Part shown: positions 24,396 to 33,803 of the stretch, one piece after another
How the letters are laid out: the number at the start of each line of letters is the position of its first letter
Numbering within the stretch: position 1 is the stretch's first letter
Assembly: GCA_963708775.1 (NCBI GenBank)
Contig: CAVPTI010000020.1
Location: 124,001-188,000 of the forward strand
Source of the DNA: JAGVSR01 sp963708775
Lineage (GTDB): Bacteria; Pseudomonadota; Alphaproteobacteria; Rhizobiales; Hyphomicrobiaceae
Length of the DNA stretch: 64,000 nt
Direction of reading: 5' to 3'
Position numbers and translations under genes: made by a program
Notes under the pieces: model-generated
What the model was told of the DNA's origin: nothing
The model's database searches: none
What the model saw: only the letters and a program-made list of their open reading frames with translations

Positions 24396-26819
24396 ATGAC
24401 ACATCCTTCCCATCCGCGCCGCGAGCCCCAGACGGGGACAGGACCCGCGGACGGCGATGATCCGCCGTTCGATCTGCCCGAGGCGCCCGCCGCGAAGCGG
24501 CCGTCAATTTCGGCGCGTGCTCTGGCGCGCGCCGACGTGCCGTATCTGTCCGCGCTCAATCCCGAACAGCGTGCGGCGGTAGAAGCACTCGACGGTCCCG
24601 TTCTTGTGCTCGCCGGTGCCGGCACCGGCAAGACGCGTGTGCTCACGACGCGCATTTCTCACATTCTGTCCACCGGACGGGCGTACCCGTCGCAGATCCT
24701 CGCCGTGACCTTCACCAACAAGGCCGCGCGGGAGATGAAGGAGCGCATCGGCCATCTCGTCGGCGGCACCGTGGAGGGCATGCCTTGGCTCGGCACGTTC
24801 CACTCGATCGGCGTTAAAATTCTCCGGCGGCATGCCGAACTCGTCGGGCTCAAATCTCAATTCACGATTCTGGATACCGACGACCAGCTGCGCCTGATGA
24901 AGCAGGTGATCGAAGCCGAGGGGCTCGATAAAGACCGCTGGCCGGCTCGCCAACTCGCAAACCTCATCGACAGCTGGAAAAACCGCGGATTGACGCCCGA
25001 CAAGGTTCCGCAGGGCGAAGGGTTCGCCTTCGCCGCGGGCAAGGGCGCGAAGTTGTATGCGGCCTATCAGCAGCGGCTGAAGGACCTCAACGCCTGCGAT
25101 TTCGGCGATCTGCTGTTGGAAAACTTGCGGCTCTTTCGAGAGCATCCGGATGTGCTGGCCGATTATCATCGGCGCTTCCGCTTCATTCTCGTTGACGAGT
25201 ATCAGGATACCAACATCGCGCAGTATCTTTGGCTGCGGATGCTGGCGCAGGGCTGCCCGAACGTCTGCTGCGTCGGCGACGACGATCAGTCGATCTACGG
25301 CTGGCGCGGCGCGGAGGTCGACAACATCCTGCGCTTCGACCAGGACTTCCCCGGCGCAACCGTCATCCGGCTCGAGCGCAACTATCGCTCGACGGGGCAT
25401 ATTCTCGGCGCGGCAGCCGGGCTGATTGCGCAGAACAAGGGCCGGCTCGGCAAGACGCTCTTCACCGACGATGCTCTGGGCAATCTCGTCACCGTCACCG
25501 GTGTGTGGGACGACGAAGAGGAAGCGCGCACCGTCACCGACGAGATCGAGCGGCTGCGCAAGGACGGCCATTCGCTCAATCAGGTCGCGGTCCTCGTGCG
25601 GGCGTCCGCTCAGATGCGCGCGATGGAAGACCGCTTCATCACGGTCGGGCTCCCCTATCGCGTCATCGGGGGTCCGCGCTTCTATGAGCGGCAGGAAATC
25701 AAGGATGCGATCGCGTATCTCGAAGTCACGGCCAACCCATCGAACGATTTGAAGTTCGAGCGCATCGTCAACGTGCCGAAGCGCGGCCTCGGCGATACCT
25801 CTGTCAAACGCGTGCATGAATTGGCGCGGGCGACGGGCGTGTCGATGTTCGATGCGGCGCGCGAGATCATGACCACGGAAGACTTACCGGGCAAGGCGCG
25901 CAAGGCGCTGACCGATCTCGTCCGCTCGTTCGAGCGGTGGCGCGGGCAGATCGACGGCTTGAAGCACACCGAGCTGGCCGAGCTGATCCTCGACGAGAGC
26001 GGCTACACGGCCATGTGGCAGGCGGACAAGAGCCCGCAGGCTCAGAGCCGGCTCGATAACTTGAAGGAACTCGTGCGCTTCATGCACGATTTCGAGAACT
26101 TATCCGGGTTCCTCGAACACGTTTCGCTGGTCATGGATGCAGATAAATCCAACGACGGCGATCGCGTCTCGATCATGACGCTGCACGCTGCAAAGGGTCT
26201 CGAGTTCGACACCGTATTTCTCACCGGCTGGGAAGAAGGGTTGTTTCCGCATCAGCGGGCGCTCGACGAGCAGGGAGCGGCGGGGCTCGAGGAAGAGCGG
26301 CGGCTCGCCTACGTCGGCATCACGCGGGCGCGCAAGCAGGCTCATATTTCGTTTGCGCAGAACCGTCGTCTGCGCGGGCTGTTCCAGGCCGCCACGCCGT
26401 CGCGTTTCGTCGATGAGTTGCCGGAAGCGCACGTGGAAGTGCGGGAAGCGAAAAGCCCGTTCGGCGGTGCATACGCGAACCCGGCGAGCCTCTACGGCAA
26501 TCCCTATGGGCGCTCGCGCTTCGACGATGCACAGCCGCAATTCCGTTCGTCCTATTCGACGCCGGGATGGCAGCGGGCTCAGACTGCGCGGTCGCAGCCA
26601 CAGCCTTCGTCACCGCCGCAGCGGGTGCCGCTGACGATCGAGGGACAACTCGTGGCGTCCTCGACGGCTGAGGGGGCCGGTTACAAGACCGGCGACCGGG
26701 TGTTCCATGCCAAGTTCGGCGAGGGGCGCGTGGCCGAGGTCGATGGCAACAAGCTCACCATCGAGTTCAAGACGGCGGGCCGCAAGCGGGTCGTGGACAG
26801 CTTCGTGCGACCGATCTGA
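24396..26819 (+). CDS. uvrD: UvrD/PcrA-type superfamily I DNA helicase
   Basis: This 807-residue 3'-5' helicase acts in nucleotide excision and mismatch repair. A disordered N-terminus of about 45 residues precedes 'YLSALNPEQRAAVEALDGPV' and Walker A 'AGAGTGKTRVL'. It shows motif Ia 'ILAVTFTNKAAREMKERI', Walker B 'FILVDEYQDTN', motif III 'DDDQSIYGWRGAEVDNI', motif IV 'IRLERNYRS', motif V 'SIMTLHAAKGLEFDTVFL' and motif VI 'EEERRLAYVGITRARKQ'. The C-terminal Tudor-like domain 'TGDRVFHAKFGEGRVAEVDG' binds RNA polymerase in PcrA/UvrD. ATG at 24396 is chosen. UvrD is preferred over Rep because of this C-terminal domain. Confidence 0.94.
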   Translation: MTHPSHPRREPQTGTGPADGDDPPFDLPEAPAAKRPSISARALARADVPYLSALNPEQRAAVEALDGPVLVLAGAGTGKTRVLTTRISHILSTGRAYPSQILAVTFTNKAAREMKERIGHLVGGTVEGMPWLGTFHSIGVKILRRHAELVGLKSQFTILDTDDQLRLMKQVIEAEGLDKDRWPARQLANLIDSWKNRGLTPDKVPQGEGFAFAAGKGAKLYAAYQQRLKDLNACDFGDLLLENLRLFREHPDVLADYHRRFRFILVDEYQDTNIAQYLWLRMLAQGCPNVCCVGDDDQSIYGWRGAEVDNILRFDQDFPGATVIRLERNYRSTGHILGAAAGLIAQNKGRLGKTLFTDDALGNLVTVTGVWDDEEEARTVTDEIERLRKDGHSLNQVAVLVRASAQMRAMEDRFITVGLPYRVIGGPRFYERQEIKDAIAYLEVTANPSNDLKFERIVNVPKRGLGDTSVKRVHELARATGVSMFDAAREIMTTEDLPGKARKALTDLVRSFERWRGQIDGLKHTELAELILDESGYTAMWQADKSPQAQSRLDNLKELVRFMHDFENLSGFLEHVSLVMDADKSNDGDRVSIMTLHAAKGLEFDTVFLTGWEEGLFPHQRALDEQGAAGLEEERRLAYVGITRARKQAHISFAQNRRLRGLFQAATPSRFVDELPEAHVEVREAKSPFGGAYANPASLYGNPYGRSRFDDAQPQFRSSYSTPGWQRAQTARSQPQPSSPPQRVPLTIEGQLVASSTAEGAGYKTGDRVFHAKFGEGRVAEVDGNKLTIEFKTAGRKRVVDSFVRPI

Positions 26820-26997
26820 AAACTTAACCATAAGCTGCCACGCGGCTACAGGCAGCAGTTTGTCGATGCCGTCATCGCGCAAACTTTTCGTCAGTGCGAG
26901 CAGAACTTAGCGATTTCGCGGGACATAATTCGACCATGCAGCCGCTGCATTCCTTCCCATCGGGGCACGTTTCGGGTTCACGGAGTGGGAGCGTTAC

Positions 26998-27603
26998 ATG
27001 GTATTTCATCGCAAGTCCGAACCGGCCGCGCCGCCGGCCAAAGCAACGGTCGTGCCGGCTAGTCAAAAACCAGTAGCCCAGCATCTGGCGGCACAGAACA
27101 TGGCGTCGCAAATGAGCGGGGCACCGTCGTACGGTTCGGCGCCGGGCCACAATTACGGAATGATGGAGGAGTCGCTCATCGGTAGCGATCTCAGCATCGA
27201 GGGCCAGTCGATCACGATCCGTTGCAAGGGGACTTTGCGGGTCAACGGGAATATCCAAGCGGATCTGCATTCGCGCCAACTCGATGTGGGACGCGAGGCG
27301 ATCGTGACCGGCTCGATCACAGCGGAGGCGGTCGAAGTTCATGGACGGGTGAACGGCGCCATTCTCTCAAACAAGGTCGTGCTGCATGCGACCGCCGAAG
27401 TCGAAGGCGACATCGCGGCTGAGTATCTAGCAATCGAGCAAGGGGCGAGCTTCGATGGCCGCTCGCGGCGGGTGCGTGATCCATCGGAGATCGCACCGCA
27501 GACCGAATCCGCAGGTGCTGGCTCGACCAGCAAGCCCTCCGCAAATGGGTATGGCGAACATCTGAATGGATCTCCTGTGTCGGCTCCACACACTTTCTCC
27601 TGA
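26998..27603 (+). CDS. Bactofilin cytoskeletal protein
   Basis: This 201-residue protein has a central bactofilin domain (about 57-150: 'SLIGSDLSIEGQSITIRCKG', 'TLRVNGNIQADL', 'LDVGREAIVTGSITAEAVEV', 'HGRVNGAILSNKVVLH'). It forms a right-handed beta-helix that polymerises without nucleotides. Flanking tails are disordered. Bactofilins localise cell-wall enzymes, stalks or polar structures in alphaproteobacteria, so a role in cell shape or budding is reasonable but inferred. No M23 peptidase gene, the common partner, is adjacent. GGAG about 11 nt upstream of the ATG supports the start. Confidence 0.93.
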   Translation: MVFHRKSEPAAPPAKATVVPASQKPVAQHLAAQNMASQMSGAPSYGSAPGHNYGMMEESLIGSDLSIEGQSITIRCKGTLRVNGNIQADLHSRQLDVGREAIVTGSITAEAVEVHGRVNGAILSNKVVLHATAEVEGDIAAEYLAIEQGASFDGRSRRVRDPSEIAPQTESAGAGSTSKPSANGYGEHLNGSPVSAPHTFS

Positions 27604-27631
27604 GCTGCTGCCAGCCTCGCGACAGGACTAG

Positions 27632-27669
27632 AAAAGCCCGGCTCGATCTGATGATCGGGCCGGGCTTTT
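27632..27669. terminator. Bidirectional rho-independent terminator
   Basis: AAAAGCCCGGC (27632-27642) pairs perfectly with GCCGGGCTTTT (27659-27669), giving an 11-bp stem with a T tract on both strands. It lies between the convergent bactofilin and J-domain genes. Confidence 0.9.
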
Positions 27670-27693
27670 GCGTATTTCCGTCGCAGAAGGGCT

Positions 27694-29259
27694 TCAGGAG
27701 GGTTGGCGGCGTCCCGAGATCAGGTCGGAGGCGACATTGATCTGCTTGATGCGAGCCTCCCGATCGAGGCGATCCGTTTCGGTTTCAGCATGGTCGGGAT
27801 GCGATGACATTCTGAGGCTGTCGATCACGCGCTTCGCCATGACTTCACCATCGGATGGATCGACACCGATCAGCGTGTAGGCATCGGCGACGGTCGTCGG
27901 AATGGCCATGGACTGGGCGTGCATGTTGAAGCTCTGCGACGCACTTTGCGTGATGTTTTGCACGCGATCGATTTCGCGGGCGATTTGCCGGAATTGTGCC
28001 GCAAGCTTCATGACTGGGGTCGAGCCTCGCTTCGACGCCCGTTCGGCTTCGTCGATGCGGACACGAATGGCTGCAAGCTCGGATTGCATCACCTCACGTA
28101 CCACGGCGGCACTCGCCAGCATTGCGACAGCGGCTTCCGTGCGTGCCAGCATCGCCTTCAGCTGAAGCAGCGCGCTGGACAACGCAGGGTCCGACACGCT
28201 CAACTCGCGATCAGCCGCTTCATCTGGATTGCTGGCTGAAGCAAGGCGGAGTTGCAGATCGCCAAGCACATCCTGCGCGCGATCTTGCAGTCGCTTCAGG
28301 TTGCGCCGGGCACCGGCGGTGGCCTCACTCAGATCGGGAGCGGCAAATCGAAATTGTTGGCTGCGATAGCTGAAAACTGCAGCGGCCAGGCCCAGACATC
28401 CGAGAATGGCAATCCAAAGTGGAAAGGGCTGTGTGGGCGGATCGCCGGCCGCGTCCTTCGCTGGAGTGCCTGGATTCGACAATGAGGCAACGACGAGTTC
28501 CGGGGGAGCCTCTTCAATGGTTTTGAACGACAGCGACGTGGTCCAGCCACCGGCATGCTCGTCCGTCGAGGCGGAGGACGACGGAGCCGCGACGGGCTGG
28601 AGCGGCTCGAAGGCCTCGTCGGAGCCTGCGTCCGGCGTCATGCGGTATGGCCCGCTGCCCGGCAGCGCGCTGCTCAGCGCCATGACATCGGCGGCGGCAT
28701 AAGCCGACGGCGCCGTGCCGTCCACGAACCGTGCTCCCACCTCGCGCAGGGGCGCAAATCCTTGCGGCAGTACAATTCTCTCCGTCGGCTTGCGGACCCT
28801 CCACGGCAAACACTCGCCATTGCCCGCGGTGTTCCCTTTGCGTTCGGAACAACTCGGTGCATGGCCTGAGGCTTCGATGACATCCCGCACGAGTACGAGG
28901 TGACCCTTCGAGACCGACGCATCGCCTGCTGTGGTGCGTCCGATTGCGGCGACCAAGCGGGGCCATGACACGCGGTCGACACCGCAGACGACCTCGAATT
29001 TGTGGACGGTGAGCGATCGGCAGTTATTTGAGAACGGGGGATCGCATGTCGTGAACAGGCGCTCTTCACGGTTCCCGGTTACCGCAAAGACACGTTCCGG
29101 ACCCGGCCGAACGACAAGAGCGCCTTGTTCGATCGCGCACGTATAGGGCATGGCCAGTCGTATGGGCCGATCCGCCGGTGCGGGTCCGTCCATGCTCGCA
29201 GCGGGCAGAGCTTGCAGCCCCACCCATGCAATAGCCCAAAGACGAATTCCCCGCCGCAC
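27694..29259 (-). CDS. Exported/membrane-anchored protein with C-terminal J-domain-like region
   Basis: This 521-residue protein has a signal sequence (about 1-22) and a probably periplasmic part of about 270 residues with paired Cys ('LFTTCDPPFSNNCRSL', 'VVCGVDRV', 'APSCSERKG...GECLPW'). One membrane helix follows at about 288-308 ('LWIAILGCLGLAAAVFSYR'), then a helical coiled-coil region. The C-terminus resembles a J-domain: 'DAYTLIGVDPSDGEVMAKRV', then 'MSSHPDHAETETDR' with the HPD tripeptide, then 'IKQINVASDLI'. A J-domain would recruit DnaK to the cytoplasmic face of the membrane. The overall architecture is not one I can name. It is convergent with bactofilin and divergent from the DUF3754 gene. 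Confidence 0.75.
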   Translation of the reverse strand: MRRGIRLWAIAWVGLQALPAASMDGPAPADRPIRLAMPYTCAIEQGALVVRPGPERVFAVTGNREERLFTTCDPPFSNNCRSLTVHKFEVVCGVDRVSWPRLVAAIGRTTAGDASVSKGHLVLVRDVIEASGHAPSCSERKGNTAGNGECLPWRVRKPTERIVLPQGFAPLREVGARFVDGTAPSAYAAADVMALSSALPGSGPYRMTPDAGSDEAFEPLQPVAAPSSSASTDEHAGGWTTSLSFKTIEEAPPELVVASLSNPGTPAKDAAGDPPTQPFPLWIAILGCLGLAAAVFSYRSQQFRFAAPDLSEATAGARRNLKRLQDRAQDVLGDLQLRLASASNPDEAADRELSVSDPALSSALLQLKAMLARTEAAVAMLASAAVVREVMQSELAAIRVRIDEAERASKRGSTPVMKLAAQFRQIAREIDRVQNITQSASQSFNMHAQSMAIPTTVADAYTLIGVDPSDGEVMAKRVIDSLRMSSHPDHAETETDRLDREARIKQINVASDLISGRRQPS

Positions 29260-29547
29260 CAGTCATCCCTCCCGCACAACTGCCGGGTACTCTAGTGTCC
29301 TGTTTCCCGGTGGACAACGGCACCACTAAGGCAAAACACGGCCATTTGATATGCTCAGAACATGTCCTAAGCTGACTTAAAGATTGGGGTTCTCGCGTCA
29401 TGTGACTGCCACGATGGGAAGGCACGTGTGACGCCTCCCACGGCGGGGGATCGTCTCGACAAGGGGCAACCTGCCCGCCACTATGGCTGCCGGGATGGCC
29501 GCGAGGCAATCGCACGACACTGTTGGCAGCAGAAGTGAAGGAAACAG

Positions 29548-30960
29548 GTGGTGTCTGCAGTGGCGCACACGATCACTCCGAGCGATGCGCAAGCTCAGCC
29601 GAAGACCAGTGCTGCCGGTTCTCCGACCACGACGGTGGCACCTCTTCCGACCGAGCGCTTCATTCCTGTCACGGCGCTGGCGCTGGTCGATCGGCTCACG
29701 GTGCCGTCGGCTTGGCCGAACGGCGACCATGAGCCGGCCCGTCGCTTTTTTCGATACCTCGATTTCTGGCGACGCCAGCAGCACAATCGGCGGCTGATGT
29801 CTCTGCTGCGAGCCTACGAACCGTTCGATCCCGACAGCGATCTTTTGATCACGCGACAGTACACGCCGGATGAGAAGAGGCGGCTTCAGAAACGCGCCGT
29901 TTCGGAGATAAAGCGCATTCTGGAGAGAGCCAATTACGTTGCGATCGATCCGAAGTCAGTCGAAGTCATCTTGACCAAGGACAGCCACTACGGTCTCGAC
30001 CTGCACGTTGATCTGGGCGTTTTTGAAGAGTGTCTGCTGTACTACCGTGGTGCGTCCAAAAAGCGAGACACGCGCACAAATTATCGCAAGTTCCTTCGCA
30101 AGGAAGAATTCGACGTCCCAATCTATCGCCGCCTCGTGCTGCTCTTCAAATTGAAGCCATTCGCCGTCCGCGTGAAGGAGGTGATGGCGGAGAAAAACAT
30201 CAGCGAGAAGGAGGCAGCAAAGATCGTCACGCGGATGCGCGGCAGTCTTCCGACTGAAGTGAAGGAAGACAATATCTACATCAAGTTGTTCAAGAACATT
30301 CCGCGCAATGACCTGGAGATGGTGTTTCCCAACACGCGGGTGCGCTTCCGGCTGTTCGACAAGATCAAGCTGGGTGTCACGGGTGGTGGGGCGGTCGGAA
30401 TGGGGCTCGTCGGAACAGCGGGCAAAGCTGGCGGCCGGTGGTCTGACGGTGGCCAACCCCATCGCGCTCTTAGGCGCGGTTGCCGGTCTCGGCGGCATCG
30501 CGTTCCGCCAGGGCGTCAACTTCATGAACCAGAAGCAGCGCTACATGGTCGTGATGGCGCAGAACCTCTACTTCCACGCCATGGCCGACAATCGCGGCGT
30601 GATGATCAAGCTTTCGGAGCGCGGCGCGGAAGAGGATGTGAAGGAAGAAATCCTGCTCTACAGCGTTCTTGCGAAAGAAACGGCCAAGCGGTCGGATCTC
30701 AAGCTCATCGATGCCGCCGTCGAGAAGTACCTGGAACCACATTCGATATTCAGGTGGACTTCGATCTGCCCGATGCCTTGGAGCGTCTGATTGCGGACGG
30801 GATCGTGCGCGAGGATGCGGACGGGACACTGCATACGCTGCCGCCAATCGAGGCGGCGCGCCACCTCGATGCGAAATGGGACCGGTTCCTCGACGATCTG
30901 CCCGACGGCGCGATACAGGAAGGGCTGGAACTGGACGCCGAGGACTTCCCTTTACTGTAA
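29548..30960 (+). CDS. DUF3754 (TMEM143-like) membrane protein, frame broken twice
   Basis: The first part ('YEPFDPDSDLLITRQYTPDE', 'EDNIYIKLFKNIPRNDLEMV', 'PNTRVRFRLFDKIKLGV') runs in the frame from GTG 29548. The middle part lies in a second frame from about 30420 to 30735 ('LAAGGLTVANPIALLGAVAG', a membrane segment, and 'NQKQRYMVVMAQNLYFHAMA'). The end returns to the first frame ('TFDIQVDFDLPDALERLIAD') to the stop at 30960. One extra G in GGG at about 30420 and one missing base near 30735 restore a single protein of about 470 residues. The family is DUF3754, found from bacteria to mitochondria, of unknown function. It lies about 95 bp upstream of prmA. Confidence 0.82.
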   Translation: MVSAVAHTITPSDAQAQPKTSAAGSPTTTVAPLPTERFIPVTALALVDRLTVPSAWPNGDHEPARRFFRYLDFWRRQQHNRRLMSLLRAYEPFDPDSDLLITRQYTPDEKRRLQKRAVSEIKRILERANYVAIDPKSVEVILTKDSHYGLDLHVDLGVFEECLLYYRGASKKRDTRTNYRKFLRKEEFDVPIYRRLVLLFKLKPFAVRVKEVMAEKNISEKEAAKIVTRMRGSLPTEVKEDNIYIKLFKNIPRNDLEMVFPNTRVRFRLFDKIKLGVTGGGAVGMGLVGTAGKAGGRWSDGGQPHRALRRGCRSRRHRVPPGRQLHEPEAALHGRDGAEPLLPRHGRQSRRDDQAFGARRGRGCEGRNPALQRSCERNGQAVGSQAHRCRRREVPGTTFDIQVDFDLPDALERLIADGIVREDADGTLHTLPPIEAARHLDAKWDRFLDDLPDGAIQEGLELDAEDFPLL

Positions 30961-31054
30961 GACTGGCCTCATCTTTAAAACTGGGCTACGCCACCGGGCG
31001 ATCCCGCCTCGCGCCCGGCACGACCGCCAGCGCCTTTCCCCTTCTTGATGTCAA

Positions 31055-31930
31055 ATGATCGCCCGCAAACTTACCCTTGTCACCGCCGACCGGGATCTCG
31101 CGCGCACGCTCGCCGGCGCGATGCAGGATTTCGTGGAGCCGCCGCCGGATGCGCTGACATTGTTCGAAGCGCCGGACGAAGGGTGGCGGATCGAGGCCTA
31201 CTTCACCGAATTGCCGGAAGCAGACGAGTTGCGAACACTGCTTGCGGATGTGACCGGGGCCGACGTTCCTGCAATTGCTGTGGAAGACGTGCCGCCGCTG
31301 AATTGGGTGGCGATCTCACAGGCTGCCCTGCCGCCCGTTATTGCCGGGCGCTTTACGGTTCATGGGTCACATGATCTTGGCCGCGTGGCGCAGGGGCCGA
31401 ATGCGATCCTCATCGATGCGGGCGAAGCGTTCGGCACGGCGCATCACGCCACGACCTATGGCTGTTTGACCGCGATCGACCGGCTGACGCGGCGGCGGGC
31501 GTTCCGCCGTGTCCTCGATTTAGGATGCGGGTCGGGCGTGCTCGCGATCGCCGCTGCGCGCGTGCTGCCCAAGGCCACCGTCATCGCGACCGACATGGAT
31601 CCGACATCGGTCGATGTGGCGCGGTCGAACATGGCGTCCAACACGGCGCCGGGGCGGATTGCGACGCACGTTGCTACGGGTCTCGCTCATCCGAAACTGA
31701 GACGGACGGCAAAGTTCGATTTTGTCATTGCCAACATTCTTGCGGACCCGCTGATGCGGCTGGCGCGGGATATTCGCCGGATCATGTTGCCGCGCGGGAA
31801 GCTTGTTCTTTCGGGTATCCTCATCCCGCAGGCACCGGCGGTGATCGCAGCCTTTGCCGCCCAAGGTTTCGCACTGGACCGGCACGACCGGGTGACGGGC
31901 TGGTCGACGCTGACGCTGACCCGGCGCTGA
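31055..31930 (+). CDS. prmA: Ribosomal protein L11 methyltransferase
   Basis: This 291-residue methyltransferase of L11 uses S-adenosylmethionine. The SAM-binding core reads 'RVLDLGCGSGVLAIAAARVL' then 'TVIATDMDPTSVDVARSN', and the family motif 'FDFVIANILADPLMRLA' holds the NILA catalytic loop. 'AFGTAHHATTYGCLTAIDRL' precedes the core. Length is normal for PrmA. It is followed after 45 nt by pepP on the same strand. Confidence 0.93.
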   Translation: MIARKLTLVTADRDLARTLAGAMQDFVEPPPDALTLFEAPDEGWRIEAYFTELPEADELRTLLADVTGADVPAIAVEDVPPLNWVAISQAALPPVIAGRFTVHGSHDLGRVAQGPNAILIDAGEAFGTAHHATTYGCLTAIDRLTRRRAFRRVLDLGCGSGVLAIAAARVLPKATVIATDMDPTSVDVARSNMASNTAPGRIATHVATGLAHPKLRRTAKFDFVIANILADPLMRLARDIRRIMLPRGKLVLSGILIPQAPAVIAAFAAQGFALDRHDRVTGWSTLTLTRR

Positions 31931-31975
31931 GGCGCTTTGTTGCGAAATGCGCCGTGGACGCTTAAACAAGCGACC

Positions 31976-33794
31976 ATGTTCCAGACATTCACTGCTTCCG
32001 CCGATCCATCCATCGCCGCGCCGCGCGTTGCGAAGCTCCGCGACCTCATGGCCGCGCAAAAGATCGATGCCTTTCTCGTTCCGCGCGCAGACGAGCATCA
32101 GGGCGAGTATGTGCCGCCGTCAGCGGAGCGGCTGCGCTGGCTTACGGGTTTCTCGGGTAGTGCAGGGCTCGCAGCCGTCACCACGAGGCAAGCCGCTCTT
32201 TTTGTCGACGGGCGCTATACGATTCAGGCGGCGCAGGAATGTGATGCGGCCCTGTTCGAGTTTCCCGGTATTGCGCGCGCAAAGCTCACCGAATGGCTGA
32301 CGGCACATTTGGGCAACGGTGCCATCATTGGGTTCGATCCATGGCTGCATACGGCGGGGGAAATCCGGCGGCTGGAGTCGCAACTCAAACCAAAGGGACT
32401 GAAGCTCAAGCCCGTGTCGCGCAATCTCGTCGACCGCGCTTGGGGTAAGGAGCGACCGGCGGCGCCGCAGAACCCTGTCATTCTTCATCCACTGAAAAAG
32501 GCCGGACGTTCGGCGGAGAAGAAAATTGCGGACGTGCAGAAGCGTCTCGTCAGCGACGGCCAGGCGCATGCGGTGCTGACGCTGCCGGACAGCATTTGCT
32601 GGCTGTTCAACATCCGCGGCTCAGATATCGCGCATAATCCCGTGGTGCTCGCCTTTGCCATCGTGCCGGCGAGCGGCAAGCCGGAACTCTTCATCGACGG
32701 TGCGAAACTCTCAAAAGAGGTTCGCCGCGACCTGGAGACAATCGCAACGATAGCCGAGCCCGAGGTCCTGAACGCGCGGGTTGCGGAGTTGAAGTCAGCT
32801 GGCAAGCCGGTGCGGCTCGATCCCGAGACAGCCGCCTATGCGCTTGCCCGCGGGCTCGGATCAAAAGTGGTCTCCGCGGGGGCCGACCCATGCATCGCGC
32901 TGAAAGCGATCAAGAACACGGCGGAAATCGCCGGCTCCCGGAAAGCGCATGTTCGCGATGGTGCCGCGCTCGTGCGCTATCTCGCTTGGCTCGACGGTGC
33001 CGCATCCGGCGGGCGGCTCGACGAGATCACGGCCGTCCAAAAGCTCGAAGACATGCGCCGGGCCACGAAACAGCTTCGGGAAATATCGTTCGATACAATT
33101 TCGGGATCAGGACCGCACGGCGCCATCGTTCACTATCGCGTGTCGGAGGCGTCTAACCGGCTCCTCGGGAAAGGTGAACTGTTCCTGCTCGATTCAGGTG
33201 CGCAGTACGATGACGGGACGACCGACGTCACGCGCACGATCGCGATCGGAGCGCCCTCCGCGGAAATGAAAGAGCGCGCAACGCTCGTACTCAAGGGACA
33301 TATTGCTGATCGCGACGGCGCGCTTTCCCAAAGGCACGCGCGGGATCGACCTCGATCCGTTCGCGCGGCGTGCGCTCTGGCAGCATGGGCTCGATTACGA
33401 TCACGGCACAGGACATGGCGTCGGCAGCTATCTGTCGGTGCACGAGGGGCCGCAGTCGATCTCGCGGGCCGGTATGGTGGCGCTCGAACCCGGCATGATC
33501 TGCTCGAACGAGCCCGGGTATTACAAAACCGGCGCGTACGGCATTCGCATCGAGAATCTCGTGCTGGTGACGGAGCCCGAGACGCCCGAGGGCGGGGAAC
33601 GGCCGATGATGGGGTTCGAGACGCTGACGCTTGTGCCGATCGACCGGCGGCTGGTTGCGAAAGATTTGCTCAGCAAGGATGAGCGCGAATGGCTCAACGC
33701 CTACCATGCCCGCGTGCGCGCGGTGATCGGTGCGGAGCTTGCGGGCGAGGACGACGTGTTGAAGTGGCTGCATGCGGCAACGCAGCCGATCTGA
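31976..33794 (+). CDS. pepP: Aminopeptidase P, M24 family (frame broken near 33308)
   Basis: This enzyme of about 606 residues removes N-terminal residues before proline, using two metal ions. Two creatinase-type N-terminal domains precede the pita-bread domain. The metal site is seen as 'FLLDSGAQYDDGTTDVTRTI' in the first frame, and 'HGTGHGVGSYLSVHEGPQSI' and 'MICSNEPGYYKTGAYGIRIE' in the second. The N-terminal frame runs to 'LVLKGHIA' at about 33308; the C-terminal frame continues 'ATARFPKGTRGIDLDPFARR' to 33794. Removing one base near 33308 (for example giving '..GHIAIATARF') joins them. All metal ligands are present across the two pieces, which argues for a sequence error. ATG at 31976 is preferred over an upstream TTG. 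Confidence 0.92.
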
Positions 33795-33803
33795 TCATTC
33801 CGA

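Noticed and set aside
24504..25817. 437-codon minus-strand frame opposite uvrD
   Set aside because: It is antisense to a fully conserved helicase and has no recognisable domain.
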